From contig CALWMN010000009.1 of NCBI GenBank assembly GCA_944381935.1, forward strand, positions 47,128 to 111,127: 64,000 bases of DNA, given 5' to 3'. The translations under genes and the position numbers were made by a program. Below, piece after piece: positions 1 through 8,431 of this stretch (within the stretch, counting starts at the first letter, position 1; each line of letters opens with the position of its first letter). Source of the stretch: an uncultured Mediterraneibacter sp. (GTDB lineage: Bacteria; Bacillota; Clostridia; Lachnospirales; Lachnospiraceae). The notes beneath the pieces are model-generated. The model made no database searches. It was given only the letters and a program-made list of their open reading frames with translations, and was not told where the DNA came from.

Positions 1-387
1 ATTGTTGTGGAGACAGGTCCCACGTGGGCGAAAGTCCGGTCAATCATTGATGATTCAAGTAATGTCAGCGGCATGGTACTCTCTACTTCGGACAGATGTA
101 TCGTAAGCGGTGACCTGTCCCTTATGAGCGACGGGCAGATACGGTTTGAGCAGATGGAAAACAATGAAAATCAGGTTTCGGTGGGAGATCAGATCGTGAC
201 ATCATATATCAGCGACAAGTATCTTCAGGGTATCCTCATCGGGTATGTCAGTGAAGTTACAGTGGATTCCAACAACCTGACACGTTCAGGGTATATCACT
301 CCCGCTGTGGATTTTAAAAATATTCAGGAGGTCCTTGTAATCACGGCGACAAAGGCGGAGATGACCGGAGAAAACCAGGAAGAATAG
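1..387 (+). CDS. mreC: Rod shape-determining protein MreC, C-terminal part (5' end outside window)
   Basis: The reading frame is already open at base 1 and no start lies in the window, so only the last 128 codons are visible. MreC is a membrane-anchored periplasmic-side scaffold that links the MreB cytoskeleton to the elongation peptidoglycan synthases. The visible part has the beta-rich core seen in the MreC C-terminal domain, including the run VSVGDQIVTS followed by a Gly-rich turn (GILIGYVSEV), and ends in a short charged tail. mreD begins 13 bases after the stop, and mrdA, minCDE and rodA follow, which is the usual clostridial mre-min order and supports the call. mreB presumably lies just upstream. 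Confidence 0.9.
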   Translation: MVVETGPTWAKVRSIIDDSSNVSGMVLSTSDRCIVSGDLSLMSDGQIRFEQMENNENQVSVGDQIVTSYISDKYLQGILIGYVSEVTVDSNNLTRSGYITPAVDFKNIQEVLVITATKAEMTGENQEE

Positions 388-400
388 AGGAGTACAGTAC

Positions 401-934
401 ATGAAAGCTATGAAGTTTAAAAGGTTTCTGATAACTGCTGCTATTGTGGCCGCTGCCTATCTTCTTCAGTGCACGGTTTTTTCTAACCTTGAACTGGCAG
501 GGGTCAAGCCGAACCTGCTGATTATTGTTACGGCTTCCTTCGGATTTATGCGTGGGCCAAGAGAAGGAATGCTGGTAGGGTTTGCGGCAGGGCTGATGAC
601 GGACATCCAGTTTGGCGATATGATCGGATTCTATGCGTTGATTTACCTGCTTGCCGGTTTTGTAAACGGACTCTTTGAACGGCTTTATTTTGATGAGGAT
701 ATCAAGCTTCCTCTTTTTCTGATAGCAGTCAGTGAATTTATATACGGTATTATCATTTACCTTCTTATGTTCCTGCTCAGAAGTGACTTTAATTTTTTAT
801 ATTACCTGAACAGGATCATAATTCCGGAGCTGATCTATACAATTGTCATCACGCTCGGGCTTTATCCGCTGATCCTGTTTATCAACCACAGGCTGGAAGC
901 AGAAGAGAAAAGGAGTGCTAGTAAATTTGTTTAG
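401..934 (+). CDS. mreD: Rod shape-determining membrane protein MreD
   Basis: A 177-residue, very hydrophobic protein with about five membrane segments and a charged C-terminal tail (HRLEAEEKR). MreD is an integral membrane component of the elongasome that binds MreC. The motif QCTVFSNLELAGVKPNLL in the first helix pair matches the family pattern of a Pro-Asn or Pro-Asp dipeptide after helix one. The AGGAG ribosome site at 389 is 7 bases before the ATG. The gene follows mreC by 13 bases and its last 20 bases overlap mrdA, so the three are translationally linked. Confidence 0.93.
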   Translation: MKAMKFKRFLITAAIVAAAYLLQCTVFSNLELAGVKPNLLIIVTASFGFMRGPREGMLVGFAAGLMTDIQFGDMIGFYALIYLLAGFVNGLFERLYFDEDIKLPLFLIAVSEFIYGIIIYLLMFLLRSDFNFLYYLNRIIIPELIYTIVITLGLYPLILFINHRLEAEEKRSASKFV

Positions 935-3794
935 AGATATTTTAGACCGTATAAAGGAAGCAGCAGAGTACGTGATGAAGTCTCGCCTTGTGACATTGAT
1001 CATCGTATTCTGCCTTACTTTTGCTATTTTGATTGGACGGCTTTTCTATCTGCAGATTGTAAAAGGAGATGATTATCTTGCCAATTATGAACTTCAGATA
1101 CGCAAAACAAAAGAGATTGCCGGAACGCGGGGGAATATTTATGACAGGAACGGGAATCTTCTTGCATACAATGAACTTGCCTATTCCGTGACGATTGAAG
1201 ATATGCTGTCCTCTGATTACAGTACGTCTGAGCGGAATGAAGTGCTTAACGGGATTCTCGATGAGGTGCTTAGTATCGTTGAGTCTCACGGCGATTCTGT
1301 CATCGACAGTTTCGGGATTATCCTGGATTCAGCGGGAACCTATCAGTTTACACAGTCAAGCGAAACGCAGCGGCTCCGTTTTGTCGCCGATGTATATGGG
1401 CGCGCCACAATCGAGGAATTAAGCGCGGAGCAGCAGTCGCAGTCAGCCGGAGATATCATCCATTATCTGTGTACAAATCCGGTGTACGGATATGGTCTCG
1501 ATGATGAGAATGAGGAACCCCAGTATATCCTGAAAATGATCAATATGCGTTATGCCATGAACCTAAACAGTTATCAGCAGTATATGTCCACAACGCTGGC
1601 GTCCGATGTCAGTGACGAGACTGCCGCTGCAATCATGGAGAACAAGGACTCCCTTACAGGGGTCGACATTGAGGAAGATTCTATCAGAAGATATACGGAC
1701 GGAGAGTATTTTGCCTCTATTATCGGATATACCGGACAGATTTCCCAGGAAGAATACGAGGCTCTGGACGAGAATGAAAAGGAACGGTATTCCCTTTCTG
1801 ATATTATCGGAAAGTCCGGCCTGGAGCAGACTCTCGACAGTGTCTTGCAGGGGACAAAGGGAGAAACGACATTTTATGTCGATAATCTGGGAAAAGTAAC
1901 AGATACGGTGAGCCGCACTGAGCCGGAAGCGGGCAATGATGTCTACCTTACGATTGATAAGGATCTTCAGGAGAGCACATATCATCTGATCGAGGAAAAG
2001 CTGGCGGGCATCATCCTTGAAAAGCTTCGCAATGTCCTCAACTACGACCCGTCGAGCGTCAGTGATGCAAGCCAGCTGATCATTCCGGTCAGCGACGCAT
2101 ACCATGCGTTTATCGCAAACCAGATCGTGGATTCCCGCCATTTTGGCAGTGAAGATGCAGGGACTGCAGAAAAGGAAGTATACGGCGCTTTCCAAAGCAA
2201 GAAAACAGCTACGATTTCCCAGCTCATGACAGAGCTGCAAAACAGTAACGCCGCACCCTATGATGAACTCTCGGATGAAATGCAGGCATATATGGATTAT
2301 ATATCCGTTACGGTCCTTCAGAGAAACACCGGCCTGATCCTGACAGACAGGATCGATACCTCTGACGAAACTTATATCGCATGGACAACGGATGAGACGA
2401 TCAGCCTGTACACGTATCTGAATTATGCGATCTCGCAGAACTGGATCGATACCTCAAAGCTTGGAGGCAGTTCCTATACAAGCTCCGAAGAGATTTATCA
2501 GCAGCTTTTGACTTATTTGGAAGAATATTTGAATGAAGACACTAATTTCGACAAACTTCTCTATGAATATCTTATAAAATCAGAGGGTATCAGCGGCGCG
2601 CAGATCTGCGCGATCACTTACGAACAGGGAGTCCTTCCGATGGATGAGGAGACTTACAACGGTCTGCTTGACGGGAGTGTGAGCGCCTATTACTGGCTTC
2701 GGGACAAGATTGAGAAACTGGAGATCACTCCCGGGCAGCTTGCACTGGAACCCTGTTCGGCGGGAGCAGTAGTATCCGACCCTGATACGGGAGAGGTTCT
2801 CGCATGTGTCTCCTATCCGGGATATGACAACAACAGACTGGCAAACACAATGGATGCCGCTTATTATAATCAGCTCAACACCGGGTTGTCCAGTCCGTTC
2901 TACAACCGTGCCACACAGGAAAAGACGGCGCCTGGCTCCACATACAAAATGGTTTCTTCCGTGGCAGGGCTGACAGAGGGGATCATCAACGGGAACACGA
3001 TCATTAACTGCAGCGGTGAATTTGAAAAGGTAACGCCGAGCCCGAAATGCTGGATATCACCGGGTGCACACGGAGGCCTGGATGTCGTCCAGGCGATCAG
3101 CCATTCCTGTAACGTTTTCTTCTACAACGTAGGATATGACCTGGGAATCGATACGGATGGGAATTACGACAATGAACTGGGTCTGGAGAAGCTGGCAGAA
3201 TATGCCAGGATGTTCGGGCTGGGAGAGACGACCGGAATTGAGATTCCGGAATCAGAGCCGGAAATATCGGATGAGGATTCTGTCCGCTCCGCTATCGGGC
3301 AGGGGACAAACAACTATACGGTAAGCCAGCTGAACCGCTATGTTTCAGCCGTGGCAAACAGAGGGACCGTTTATTCTCTCTCTCTGGTTGACAAGACAAC
3401 CGATTCAAGCGGTAATCTGATCAGGGATTATGAGCCGGAAGTTGTCAGTACGATGGACAATGTCAGCTCGTCCACCTGGGATATGGTGCAGGATGGTATG
3501 AGGCAGATGGTTACGAGTTCTTCTACCTTTGCCGGAGTCGATGTTGCAATATCGGGAAAAACCGGTACTGCCCAGATCAGCGACGTGCATCCGGACAATA
3601 CGCTGTTCGTCGGCTATGCGCCCTCTGACTCCCCGGAAATTGCGATCGCTGTCAGGATTGCAAACGGATACAATTCGACCTATCCGTCAGAGATAGGAAG
3701 GGATATTGCACAGATATACTTCGGGCTCGATGGTTCTGACGAGCTGATTACAGGCAGCGCCGCAGAACTTGGGCAGGCAAGCGCAGGTGATTAA
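915..3794 (+). CDS. mrdA: Penicillin-binding protein 2 (MrdA-type class B transpeptidase) with a large insertion
   Basis: Class B D,D-transpeptidase that cross-links peptidoglycan during elongation with RodA. A short basic N-terminus precedes one membrane anchor (about residues 24-46) and the dimerisation domain (RGNIYDRNGNLLA near residue 76). The transpeptidase domain carries SxxK (STYK, residues 675-678), SCN (in HSCNVFFYN) and KTG (near 882). At 959 residues it is much longer than the usual 600-700. The extra length is one block of about 240 residues between the LTIDKDLQ motif (345-352) and AGAVVSDPDTGE (616-627), which normally lie close together. The start is uncertain: GTG at 915 lies directly on the AGGAG, whereas an in-frame TTG at 927 has that site 12 bases upstream. 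It overlaps mreD by 20 bases or, with TTG, 8 bases. Confidence 0.92.
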   Translation: MLVNLFRDILDRIKEAAEYVMKSRLVTLIIVFCLTFAILIGRLFYLQIVKGDDYLANYELQIRKTKEIAGTRGNIYDRNGNLLAYNELAYSVTIEDMLSSDYSTSERNEVLNGILDEVLSIVESHGDSVIDSFGIILDSAGTYQFTQSSETQRLRFVADVYGRATIEELSAEQQSQSAGDIIHYLCTNPVYGYGLDDENEEPQYILKMINMRYAMNLNSYQQYMSTTLASDVSDETAAAIMENKDSLTGVDIEEDSIRRYTDGEYFASIIGYTGQISQEEYEALDENEKERYSLSDIIGKSGLEQTLDSVLQGTKGETTFYVDNLGKVTDTVSRTEPEAGNDVYLTIDKDLQESTYHLIEEKLAGIILEKLRNVLNYDPSSVSDASQLIIPVSDAYHAFIANQIVDSRHFGSEDAGTAEKEVYGAFQSKKTATISQLMTELQNSNAAPYDELSDEMQAYMDYISVTVLQRNTGLILTDRIDTSDETYIAWTTDETISLYTYLNYAISQNWIDTSKLGGSSYTSSEEIYQQLLTYLEEYLNEDTNFDKLLYEYLIKSEGISGAQICAITYEQGVLPMDEETYNGLLDGSVSAYYWLRDKIEKLEITPGQLALEPCSAGAVVSDPDTGEVLACVSYPGYDNNRLANTMDAAYYNQLNTGLSSPFYNRATQEKTAPGSTYKMVSSVAGLTEGIINGNTIINCSGEFEKVTPSPKCWISPGAHGGLDVVQAISHSCNVFFYNVGYDLGIDTDGNYDNELGLEKLAEYARMFGLGETTGIEIPESEPEISDEDSVRSAIGQGTNNYTVSQLNRYVSAVANRGTVYSLSLVDKTTDSSGNLIRDYEPEVVSTMDNVSSSTWDMVQDGMRQMVTSSSTFAGVDVAISGKTGTAQISDVHPDNTLFVGYAPSDSPEIAIAVRIANGYNSTYPSEIGRDIAQIYFGLDGSDELITGSAAELGQASAGD

Positions 3795-3821
3795 GCAAAA
3801 AGGATTGGGTGATGAGAGAGT

Positions 3822-4463
3822 ATGGACAGGCTTGTCACAATTAAGAGCAGCAATTATGGAATGGATATCCGTCTTGATCCCGATGCCCCTTTTGAGGAGC
3901 TTAAGGATGCTCTTATCGTAAAATTTAAGGAAGCCTCCAGGTTTTTCAAAGATGCCAGGATGGCGGTCAGCTTCAGCGGGAGAGTTTTAAACCTTGCACA
4001 GGAAAATGAGATTATTGATATAATCGGAAACGCCGGAATTGACGTCATATGCATTATAGACCACAACGAGAAACATGAACTAATGTACAAAAGTGTAGTA
4101 GAACAGACGCTCTCCAATCTTCATAAAAGGGAGGGGCAGTTCTATCGGGGAACTCTTGGCAGAAGGCAGGTTCTGGAGTCGGAGGACAGCATCGTGATTC
4201 TGGGCGATGTTGAGCTTGGGTCCAAGGTTATTGCGAAAGGAAATATTGTCATCGTCGGAGCTCTTTACGGCTCTGTCCATGCGGGCGCCTCCGGGGACAG
4301 AGATGCATTTATTGTTGCGCTATCCATGCAGCCAAAACAGCTTCGTATTGGTGATATAGAAGCGAAACGCCAGGTCATCTACCAGGAAAGCCTCGATATC
4401 CGGGGTCCCAAAATCGCGGTAGTGGACGGCGGCCACATCTATCTTGATCCACTTGTGGATTAA
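3822..4463 (+). CDS. minC: Septum site-determining protein MinC
   Basis: FtsZ-ring inhibitor that is activated and brought to the poles by MinD. The protein has 213 residues. The N-terminal half is the alpha/beta MinC_N domain that antagonises FtsZ. The C-terminal half, from about residue 105, is the right-handed beta-helix with the signatures GDVELGSKVIAKGNIVIVGA and YGSVHAGASGD that bind MinD. minD follows 31 bases downstream and minE after that. The gene begins 27 bases after the mrdA stop, inside the same operon. Confidence 0.95.
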   Translation: MDRLVTIKSSNYGMDIRLDPDAPFEELKDALIVKFKEASRFFKDARMAVSFSGRVLNLAQENEIIDIIGNAGIDVICIIDHNEKHELMYKSVVEQTLSNLHKREGQFYRGTLGRRQVLESEDSIVILGDVELGSKVIAKGNIVIVGALYGSVHAGASGDRDAFIVALSMQPKQLRIGDIEAKRQVIYQESLDIRGPKIAVVDGGHIYLDPLVD

Positions 4464-4494
4464 CCGGAAGAACATTGGTAGGAGGAATAACAGC

Positions 4495-5286
4495 ATGGGT
4501 GAAGTTATTGTGATTACATCAGGAAAAGGCGGGGTTGGCAAAACAACAACGACAGCGAATATCGGGATCGGCCTGTCCAAGCTGGGCAAGAAGGTCATTG
4601 TAATCGACACGGATCTGGGGCTGAGAAATCTGGATGTCGTAATGGGACTGGAAAACCGGATCGTTTATAATCTTGTGGATGTCATAGAGGGAAACTGCCG
4701 GCTTAAGCAGGCGCTTATCAAAGACAAACGTTTTCCGGAGCTCTACCTGCTCCCGTCTGCGCAGACGAGGGATAAGACAAGCGTTTCACCGGAACAGATG
4801 AAGAAACTGGTTTCCGATCTGAAAGATGAATTTGACTTTATTCTTCTGGATTGTCCCGCCGGTATTGAACAGGGATTCCAGAACGCCATAGCGGGAGCGC
4901 ACAGAGCGATTGTTGTTACGACTCCTGAAGTTTCTGCCATAAGGGACGCCGACCGCATCATCGGTCTGCTTGAGAAGTCCGGGATCCGGAAAAATGAACT
5001 GATCATTAACCGAATCCGGACAGATATGGTCAAACGCGGGGATATGATGTCGGTGGATGATGTGTCAGAGATACTGGCAGTGGACCTGCTGGGAGTCATA
5101 CCGGACGACGAGTACGTTGTGATTGCGACAAACCAGGGCGAGCCTGTCGTTGGGGAGGAATGTCTTTCGGGACAGTGCTATGAGAAAATATGCCGGAGAC
5201 TGCTTGGAGAGGATATCCCTGTAACAGATTTTTCACATTCAGGAGGGTTTCTCGATAAAATATCCAGCCTGTTCCACCGGAATTAG
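4495..5286 (+). CDS. minD: Septum site-determining ATPase MinD
   Basis: Membrane-cycling ATPase of the Min system. I start it at ATG 4495 because GGAGG at 4481 is well spaced and the protein then begins MGEVIVITSGKGGVGKTT, as MinD proteins do; an upstream in-frame extension into minC is not credible. The deviant Walker A motif GKGGVGKTTTTAN, switch I and II regions (DLGLRNLDVVMG, LLDCPAG) and a C-terminal amphipathic helix (FLDKISSLFHR) for membrane binding are all visible. It has 263 residues, the normal size. minE follows 13 bases downstream. Confidence 0.97.
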   Translation: MGEVIVITSGKGGVGKTTTTANIGIGLSKLGKKVIVIDTDLGLRNLDVVMGLENRIVYNLVDVIEGNCRLKQALIKDKRFPELYLLPSAQTRDKTSVSPEQMKKLVSDLKDEFDFILLDCPAGIEQGFQNAIAGAHRAIVVTTPEVSAIRDADRIIGLLEKSGIRKNELIINRIRTDMVKRGDMMSVDDVSEILAVDLLGVIPDDEYVVIATNQGEPVVGEECLSGQCYEKICRRLLGEDIPVTDFSHSGGFLDKISSLFHRN

Positions 5287-5299
5287 GAGGAGAGACAGC

Positions 5300-5509
5300 A
5301 TGAGTGTACGTTCTGTTCATATTGCAAAGGAAAGACTTAAGACCCTGCTTGTTTCAGACAGGCTACAGTGCACACCTGATATGGCGGACCGGCTTTCCAG
5401 CGACCTGTACAATACCGTGGCAAAATACATGGAGATCCGTCCGGAGGTATTTAACATTGAGATAACACGTACTGATATACATATTAGATATACGGGAGAA
5501 AGCAATTGA
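5300..5509 (+). CDS. minE: Cell division topological specificity factor MinE
   Basis: A 69-residue protein, shorter than the roughly 88 residues of the E. coli protein. Its N-terminal half contains the charged helix that stimulates MinD ATPase (AKERLKTLLVSDR), followed by the C-terminal dimerisation region ending in EITRTDIHIRY. It converts MinCD polar caps into an oscillation that leaves mid-cell free. AGGAGGAGAG lies just upstream of the ATG. The TGA stop overlaps the TTG start of rodA by four bases (TTGA), so the two are probably translationally coupled. Confidence 0.93.
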   Translation: MSVRSVHIAKERLKTLLVSDRLQCTPDMADRLSSDLYNTVAKYMEIRPEVFNIEITRTDIHIRYTGESN

Positions 5510-6636
5510 AATTTCTATTTAATAAATTTAAGCAGCGCTACAATTTAAGAGATTACCGTATCAGCCTGGTGGCACTTGTCCTTGCGATTTCCACGATCGG
5601 CATATTTATGGTGAGAAGCGCACGGCCGGACCTGATGTCGCGCCAGATCATGGGAGTCGCCCTCGGGGCAGCGGCAATGCTGGTCATTTCGCTGATTGAT
5701 TACAAGTGGATATTAAATTTTTACTGGGCCCTTTACGGATTAAATATTATCATGCTGGCCACGGTCCTTCTGTTCGGAGAGACAGTCAATAATGCGACAA
5801 GGTGGCTTCGCATAGGCTTTTTTCAGTTTCAGCCCTCTGACCTGACAAAAATACTTATGATCCTCTTTTATGCAAAATTTCTGATGGAGAAGGAGGATAC
5901 GATCAGGAGTACAAAAACGATCCTCCAGGGAATCGCCTTGATCTTGCCTTCGCTTGCCCTCATTTATATGCAGCCGAACCTCTCTACCACGCTCTGCATT
6001 GCTGCGCTGTTCTGTGCGCTTATGTATCTGGGAGGACTCAGCTATAAGCTGATCGGGACGGTGCTCGCAGTCATCGTGCCGGCATTCATCATCCTTCTCG
6101 TGATTGCGGTGCAGCCCAACCAGCCGTTCCTTAAGGGGTACCAGCAGGAACGTATCCTGGCATGGCTGGAACCGGAAGAATATGCAGACAATACTTCTTA
6201 TCAGCAGCTCAATTCGGTAATGGCGATAGGATCTGGTCAGCTGTCGGGAAAAGGCTACAACAACGACGAGGCAATCTCTGTAAAAAACGGAAATTTTGTC
6301 TCAGAACCCCAGACGGATTTTATTTTTGCAATTATTGGAGAAGAATTGGGATTTGTGGGTTGTTGTGCCGTTATATTTTTGCTATTATTAATTGTAATAG
6401 ATTGTATTCTGATTGGTCTGAAAGCAAAGGATACAGGGGGGCGGATTATATGTGGCGGAGTCGCCGCACTGATAGGGATACAGAGCTTTATCAATATTGG
6501 TGTGGCAACGATGGTGCTGCCCAATACAGGGCTTTCCCTTCCCTTTGTAAGTTATGGACTGACTTCCGTGGTATGCTTTTTTATGGGAATCGGGTTCGTA
6601 CTGAATGTCGGTTTACAGCCTAATAAATATCAGTAA
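5506..6636 (+). CDS. rodA: SEDS-family peptidoglycan glycosyltransferase RodA
   Basis: Polytopic membrane protein of 376 residues and about ten helices; the polymerase partner of MrdA in side-wall synthesis. SEDS signatures are present: the WLRIGFFQFQPSDLTK stretch, FVSEPQTDFIFAIIGEELGF, and the C-terminal MVLPNTGLSLPFVSYG. The start is a TTG coupled to the minE stop, with GGGAG seven bases upstream. RodA at the end of an mre-mrdA-min operon is the usual clostridial arrangement; FtsW-type function is less likely because a second SEDS protein with its own PBP lies at 55989-57446. Confidence 0.94.
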   Translation: MKFLFNKFKQRYNLRDYRISLVALVLAISTIGIFMVRSARPDLMSRQIMGVALGAAAMLVISLIDYKWILNFYWALYGLNIIMLATVLLFGETVNNATRWLRIGFFQFQPSDLTKILMILFYAKFLMEKEDTIRSTKTILQGIALILPSLALIYMQPNLSTTLCIAALFCALMYLGGLSYKLIGTVLAVIVPAFIILLVIAVQPNQPFLKGYQQERILAWLEPEEYADNTSYQQLNSVMAIGSGQLSGKGYNNDEAISVKNGNFVSEPQTDFIFAIIGEELGFVGCCAVIFLLLLIVIDCILIGLKAKDTGGRIICGGVAALIGIQSFINIGVATMVLPNTGLSLPFVSYGLTSVVCFFMGIGFVLNVGLQPNKYQ

Positions 6637-6652
6637 GGAGAATGTGACGCAT

Positions 6653-7048
6653 ATGAATATCGGATTAGTCGCACATGATGCGAAGAAAAAACTGATGCAG
6701 AATTTTTGCATAGCATACCGTGGGATACTCAGTAAACATGAATTGTTCGCCACGGCAACGACCGGTATGCTGGTCGAGAGCGTGACAAACTTAAGCATAC
6801 ACAAATATCTTGCGGGGCATCTTGGCGGTAAGCAGCAATTGGGGGCACAGATCGAACATAATGAGATGGATCTTTTGATTTTCTTCAGGGATCCCCTTTC
6901 TCCGCGCTCCCATGAACCGGATGTGAATGATATCGTGAAACTGTGCGATATGTATAACATTCCGATCGCAACGAATATTGCGACGGCAGAGGCTTTGATC
7001 CTGGCATTAGACAGAGGAGATTTGGACTGGCGTGAAATGTACAGATAG
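6653..7048 (+). CDS. mgsA: Methylglyoxal synthase
   Basis: Converts dihydroxyacetone phosphate to methylglyoxal and phosphate, a bypass of lower glycolysis. The ATG at 6653 gives the family N-terminus MNIGLVAHDAKK; an earlier in-frame start would add residues that overlap rodA. Visible signatures are the phosphate-binding ATATTG loop, GGKQQLGAQI and the catalytic Asp in LLIFFRDPLSP. It has 131 residues, close to the catalytic core of the 152-residue E. coli enzyme. mgsA after rodA is commonly seen in clostridia although the link to wall growth is not obvious. It overlaps the next gene by 17 bases. Confidence 0.95.
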   Translation: MNIGLVAHDAKKKLMQNFCIAYRGILSKHELFATATTGMLVESVTNLSIHKYLAGHLGGKQQLGAQIEHNEMDLLIFFRDPLSPRSHEPDVNDIVKLCDMYNIPIATNIATAEALILALDRGDLDWREMYR

Positions 7049-8054
7049 ACGACGGAGAAGAAGAAAAAGAAGAAGGAGAAACCGTGCGGCAAGGCTTGCT
7101 GTTATGTTATTGGTTCTTGCAGCCGCCCTGGGCGGCGGATGTGGTGTGTGGATGTCCCTGCATCCTTCTGTTGACTCGGTTGCTGCTTATGAAAGGACGG
7201 CATATAACCAGGATATTTATCAGGGAAGCTTCTTCGCACAGGATCTGTGCGTTGCCGCTGCGAATGTACAGCTTAACGGGTTTGAGGATGAGGAGAGCCT
7301 CCACGGGGCAGGTCTTTTTGACCTGACCAATAAAAGCGTGGTGTACGGATACAATTTATATGACAGGCTGTATCCTGCCAGTACGACCAAGATTATGACG
7401 GCATATCTGGCATTAAAGTATGGCAATATGGAAGACATCGTAACGGTCAGTGACCATGCTACGGATTTTAACTGGGACGAGGTGACGAGCGGGCTTAGGG
7501 CCGGAGACCAGGTGTCTCTGTATGATCTCGTGTGCGGTCTGATGCTGCGCTCGGGGAATGACTGTGGAACCGCCATTGCGGAGCATATTTCAGGGAGTGA
7601 GGAGGAGTTCGCAAAGCTTATGAACACAGAGGCGTCGGCTCTGGGCGCGACGGGAACCCATTTTGTAAATCCTCATGGGCTGCACGATGAGGAGCATTAT
7701 ACGACGGCATATGATCTGTATTTGATTTTTAATGCATGTATTCAGACCGAAGAATTTGTCAATATTATTTCCATGGATTCTTATGACGGGACATTGACAG
7801 GAGCAGACGGTACGGTCCGCACAGAGACATGGGTTGCTTCCAACTATTACTCAAACGGGACGGCCCAGGCACCTGAAGGGGTGAAAGTATTGGGCGGAAA
7901 GACCGGAACAACTGACCAGGCGGGATGCTGTGTGATCTTATACAGTGAAGATCTGGAGAATCATCCTTATATATCTGTTATAATGGGAGCGGAGGATAAG
8001 AATTTCCTTTATGAAGAAATGAACAGGCTCTTTACGGCAGGTATACAGCAGTGA
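7032..8054 (+). CDS. D-alanyl-D-alanine carboxypeptidase (DacF/PBP5 family) with polybasic N-terminus
   Basis: Low-molecular-weight PBP that removes the terminal D-Ala from stem peptides. The three active-site motifs are clear: SxxK in YPASTTKIMTA, SxN in RSGNDCG, and KTG in GGKTGTTDQ. A GTG start at 7032 gives a highly basic N-terminus (an Arg/Lys run at residues 6-18) in front of a hydrophobic signal or anchor helix. A later in-frame ATG at 7104 would remove the positive n-region, so the GTG is preferred; a GAGGAG site lies about 12 bases upstream. It lacks the long C-terminal anchoring domain of PBP5. It overlaps mgsA by 17 bases and is the last gene of the operon. Confidence 0.88.
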   Translation: MKCTDRRRRRRKRRRRNRAARLAVMLLVLAAALGGGCGVWMSLHPSVDSVAAYERTAYNQDIYQGSFFAQDLCVAAANVQLNGFEDEESLHGAGLFDLTNKSVVYGYNLYDRLYPASTTKIMTAYLALKYGNMEDIVTVSDHATDFNWDEVTSGLRAGDQVSLYDLVCGLMLRSGNDCGTAIAEHISGSEEEFAKLMNTEASALGATGTHFVNPHGLHDEEHYTTAYDLYLIFNACIQTEEFVNIISMDSYDGTLTGADGTVRTETWVASNYYSNGTAQAPEGVKVLGGKTGTTDQAGCCVILYSEDLENHPYISVIMGAEDKNFLYEEMNRLFTAGIQQ

Positions 8055-8064
8055 AAGAAATCAG

Positions 8065-8113
8065 AAAGCCTCTCGCAATTTGGCGTACGCTCACAACTGC
8101 GAAAGGCTTTTTC
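8065..8113 (+). terminator. Intrinsic terminator of the mre-min-rodA operon
   Basis: Arms 8065-8077 (AAAGCCTCTCGCA) and 8098-8110 (TGCGAAAGGCTTT) pair with a single G/A mismatch and are followed by a T-rich tract. It starts 10 bases after the carboxypeptidase stop. The convergent DUF378 gene ends at 8116, so the hairpin may serve both strands. Confidence 0.85.
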
Positions 8114-8115
8114 TA

Positions 8116-8316
8116 TTATGACATGCTGTTGATCCTTCCAAACAGGCTGATCAGATACAGGCCGCACAGACCAACGACCGTATAGATGATCCTGGAGATC
8201 CAGCTCATATTTCCGAAAATAAAAGCCACCAGGTCAAAGCGGAAAATACCGATCAGAAGCCAGTTAACCGCTCCTATGATCACAATTGTCAGAGCAGTAT
8301 TGTCAAACCATTTCAT
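8116..8316 (-). CDS. DUF378 family small membrane protein
   Basis: A 66-residue protein with two membrane helices. It matches the DUF378 pattern: NTALTIVIIGAVNWLLIG, then FDLVAFIFGN, then a second helix with IIYTVVGLCGLY. The function of the family is unknown. GGAGGAAATAAC directly precedes the ATG, a strong ribosome site. It is monocistronic between a convergent operon and a divergent one. Confidence 0.85.
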   Translation of the reverse strand: MKWFDNTALTIVIIGAVNWLLIGIFRFDLVAFIFGNMSWISRIIYTVVGLCGLYLISLFGRINSMS

Positions 8317-8365
8317 GTTATTTCCTCCTTTTCCATGTCAATGATCTTATTGTTCCCGCAAAAGC

Positions 8366-8394
8366 TGGAAATATACATCAGAAAATGTTATACT
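8366..8394 (+). promoter_or_regulatory. Promoter of the HlyD-like/yggS/sepF operon
   Basis: A -35-like TGGAAA at 8366-8371 and a -10 TATACT at 8389-8394 are separated by 17 bases. It lies 37 bases ahead of the TTG start at 8432, in the only intergenic space before this operon. Confidence 0.6.
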
Positions 8395-8431
8395 GACTAA
8401 GTTATGAAAGTCCGGGAGGTGTCACTTTATT

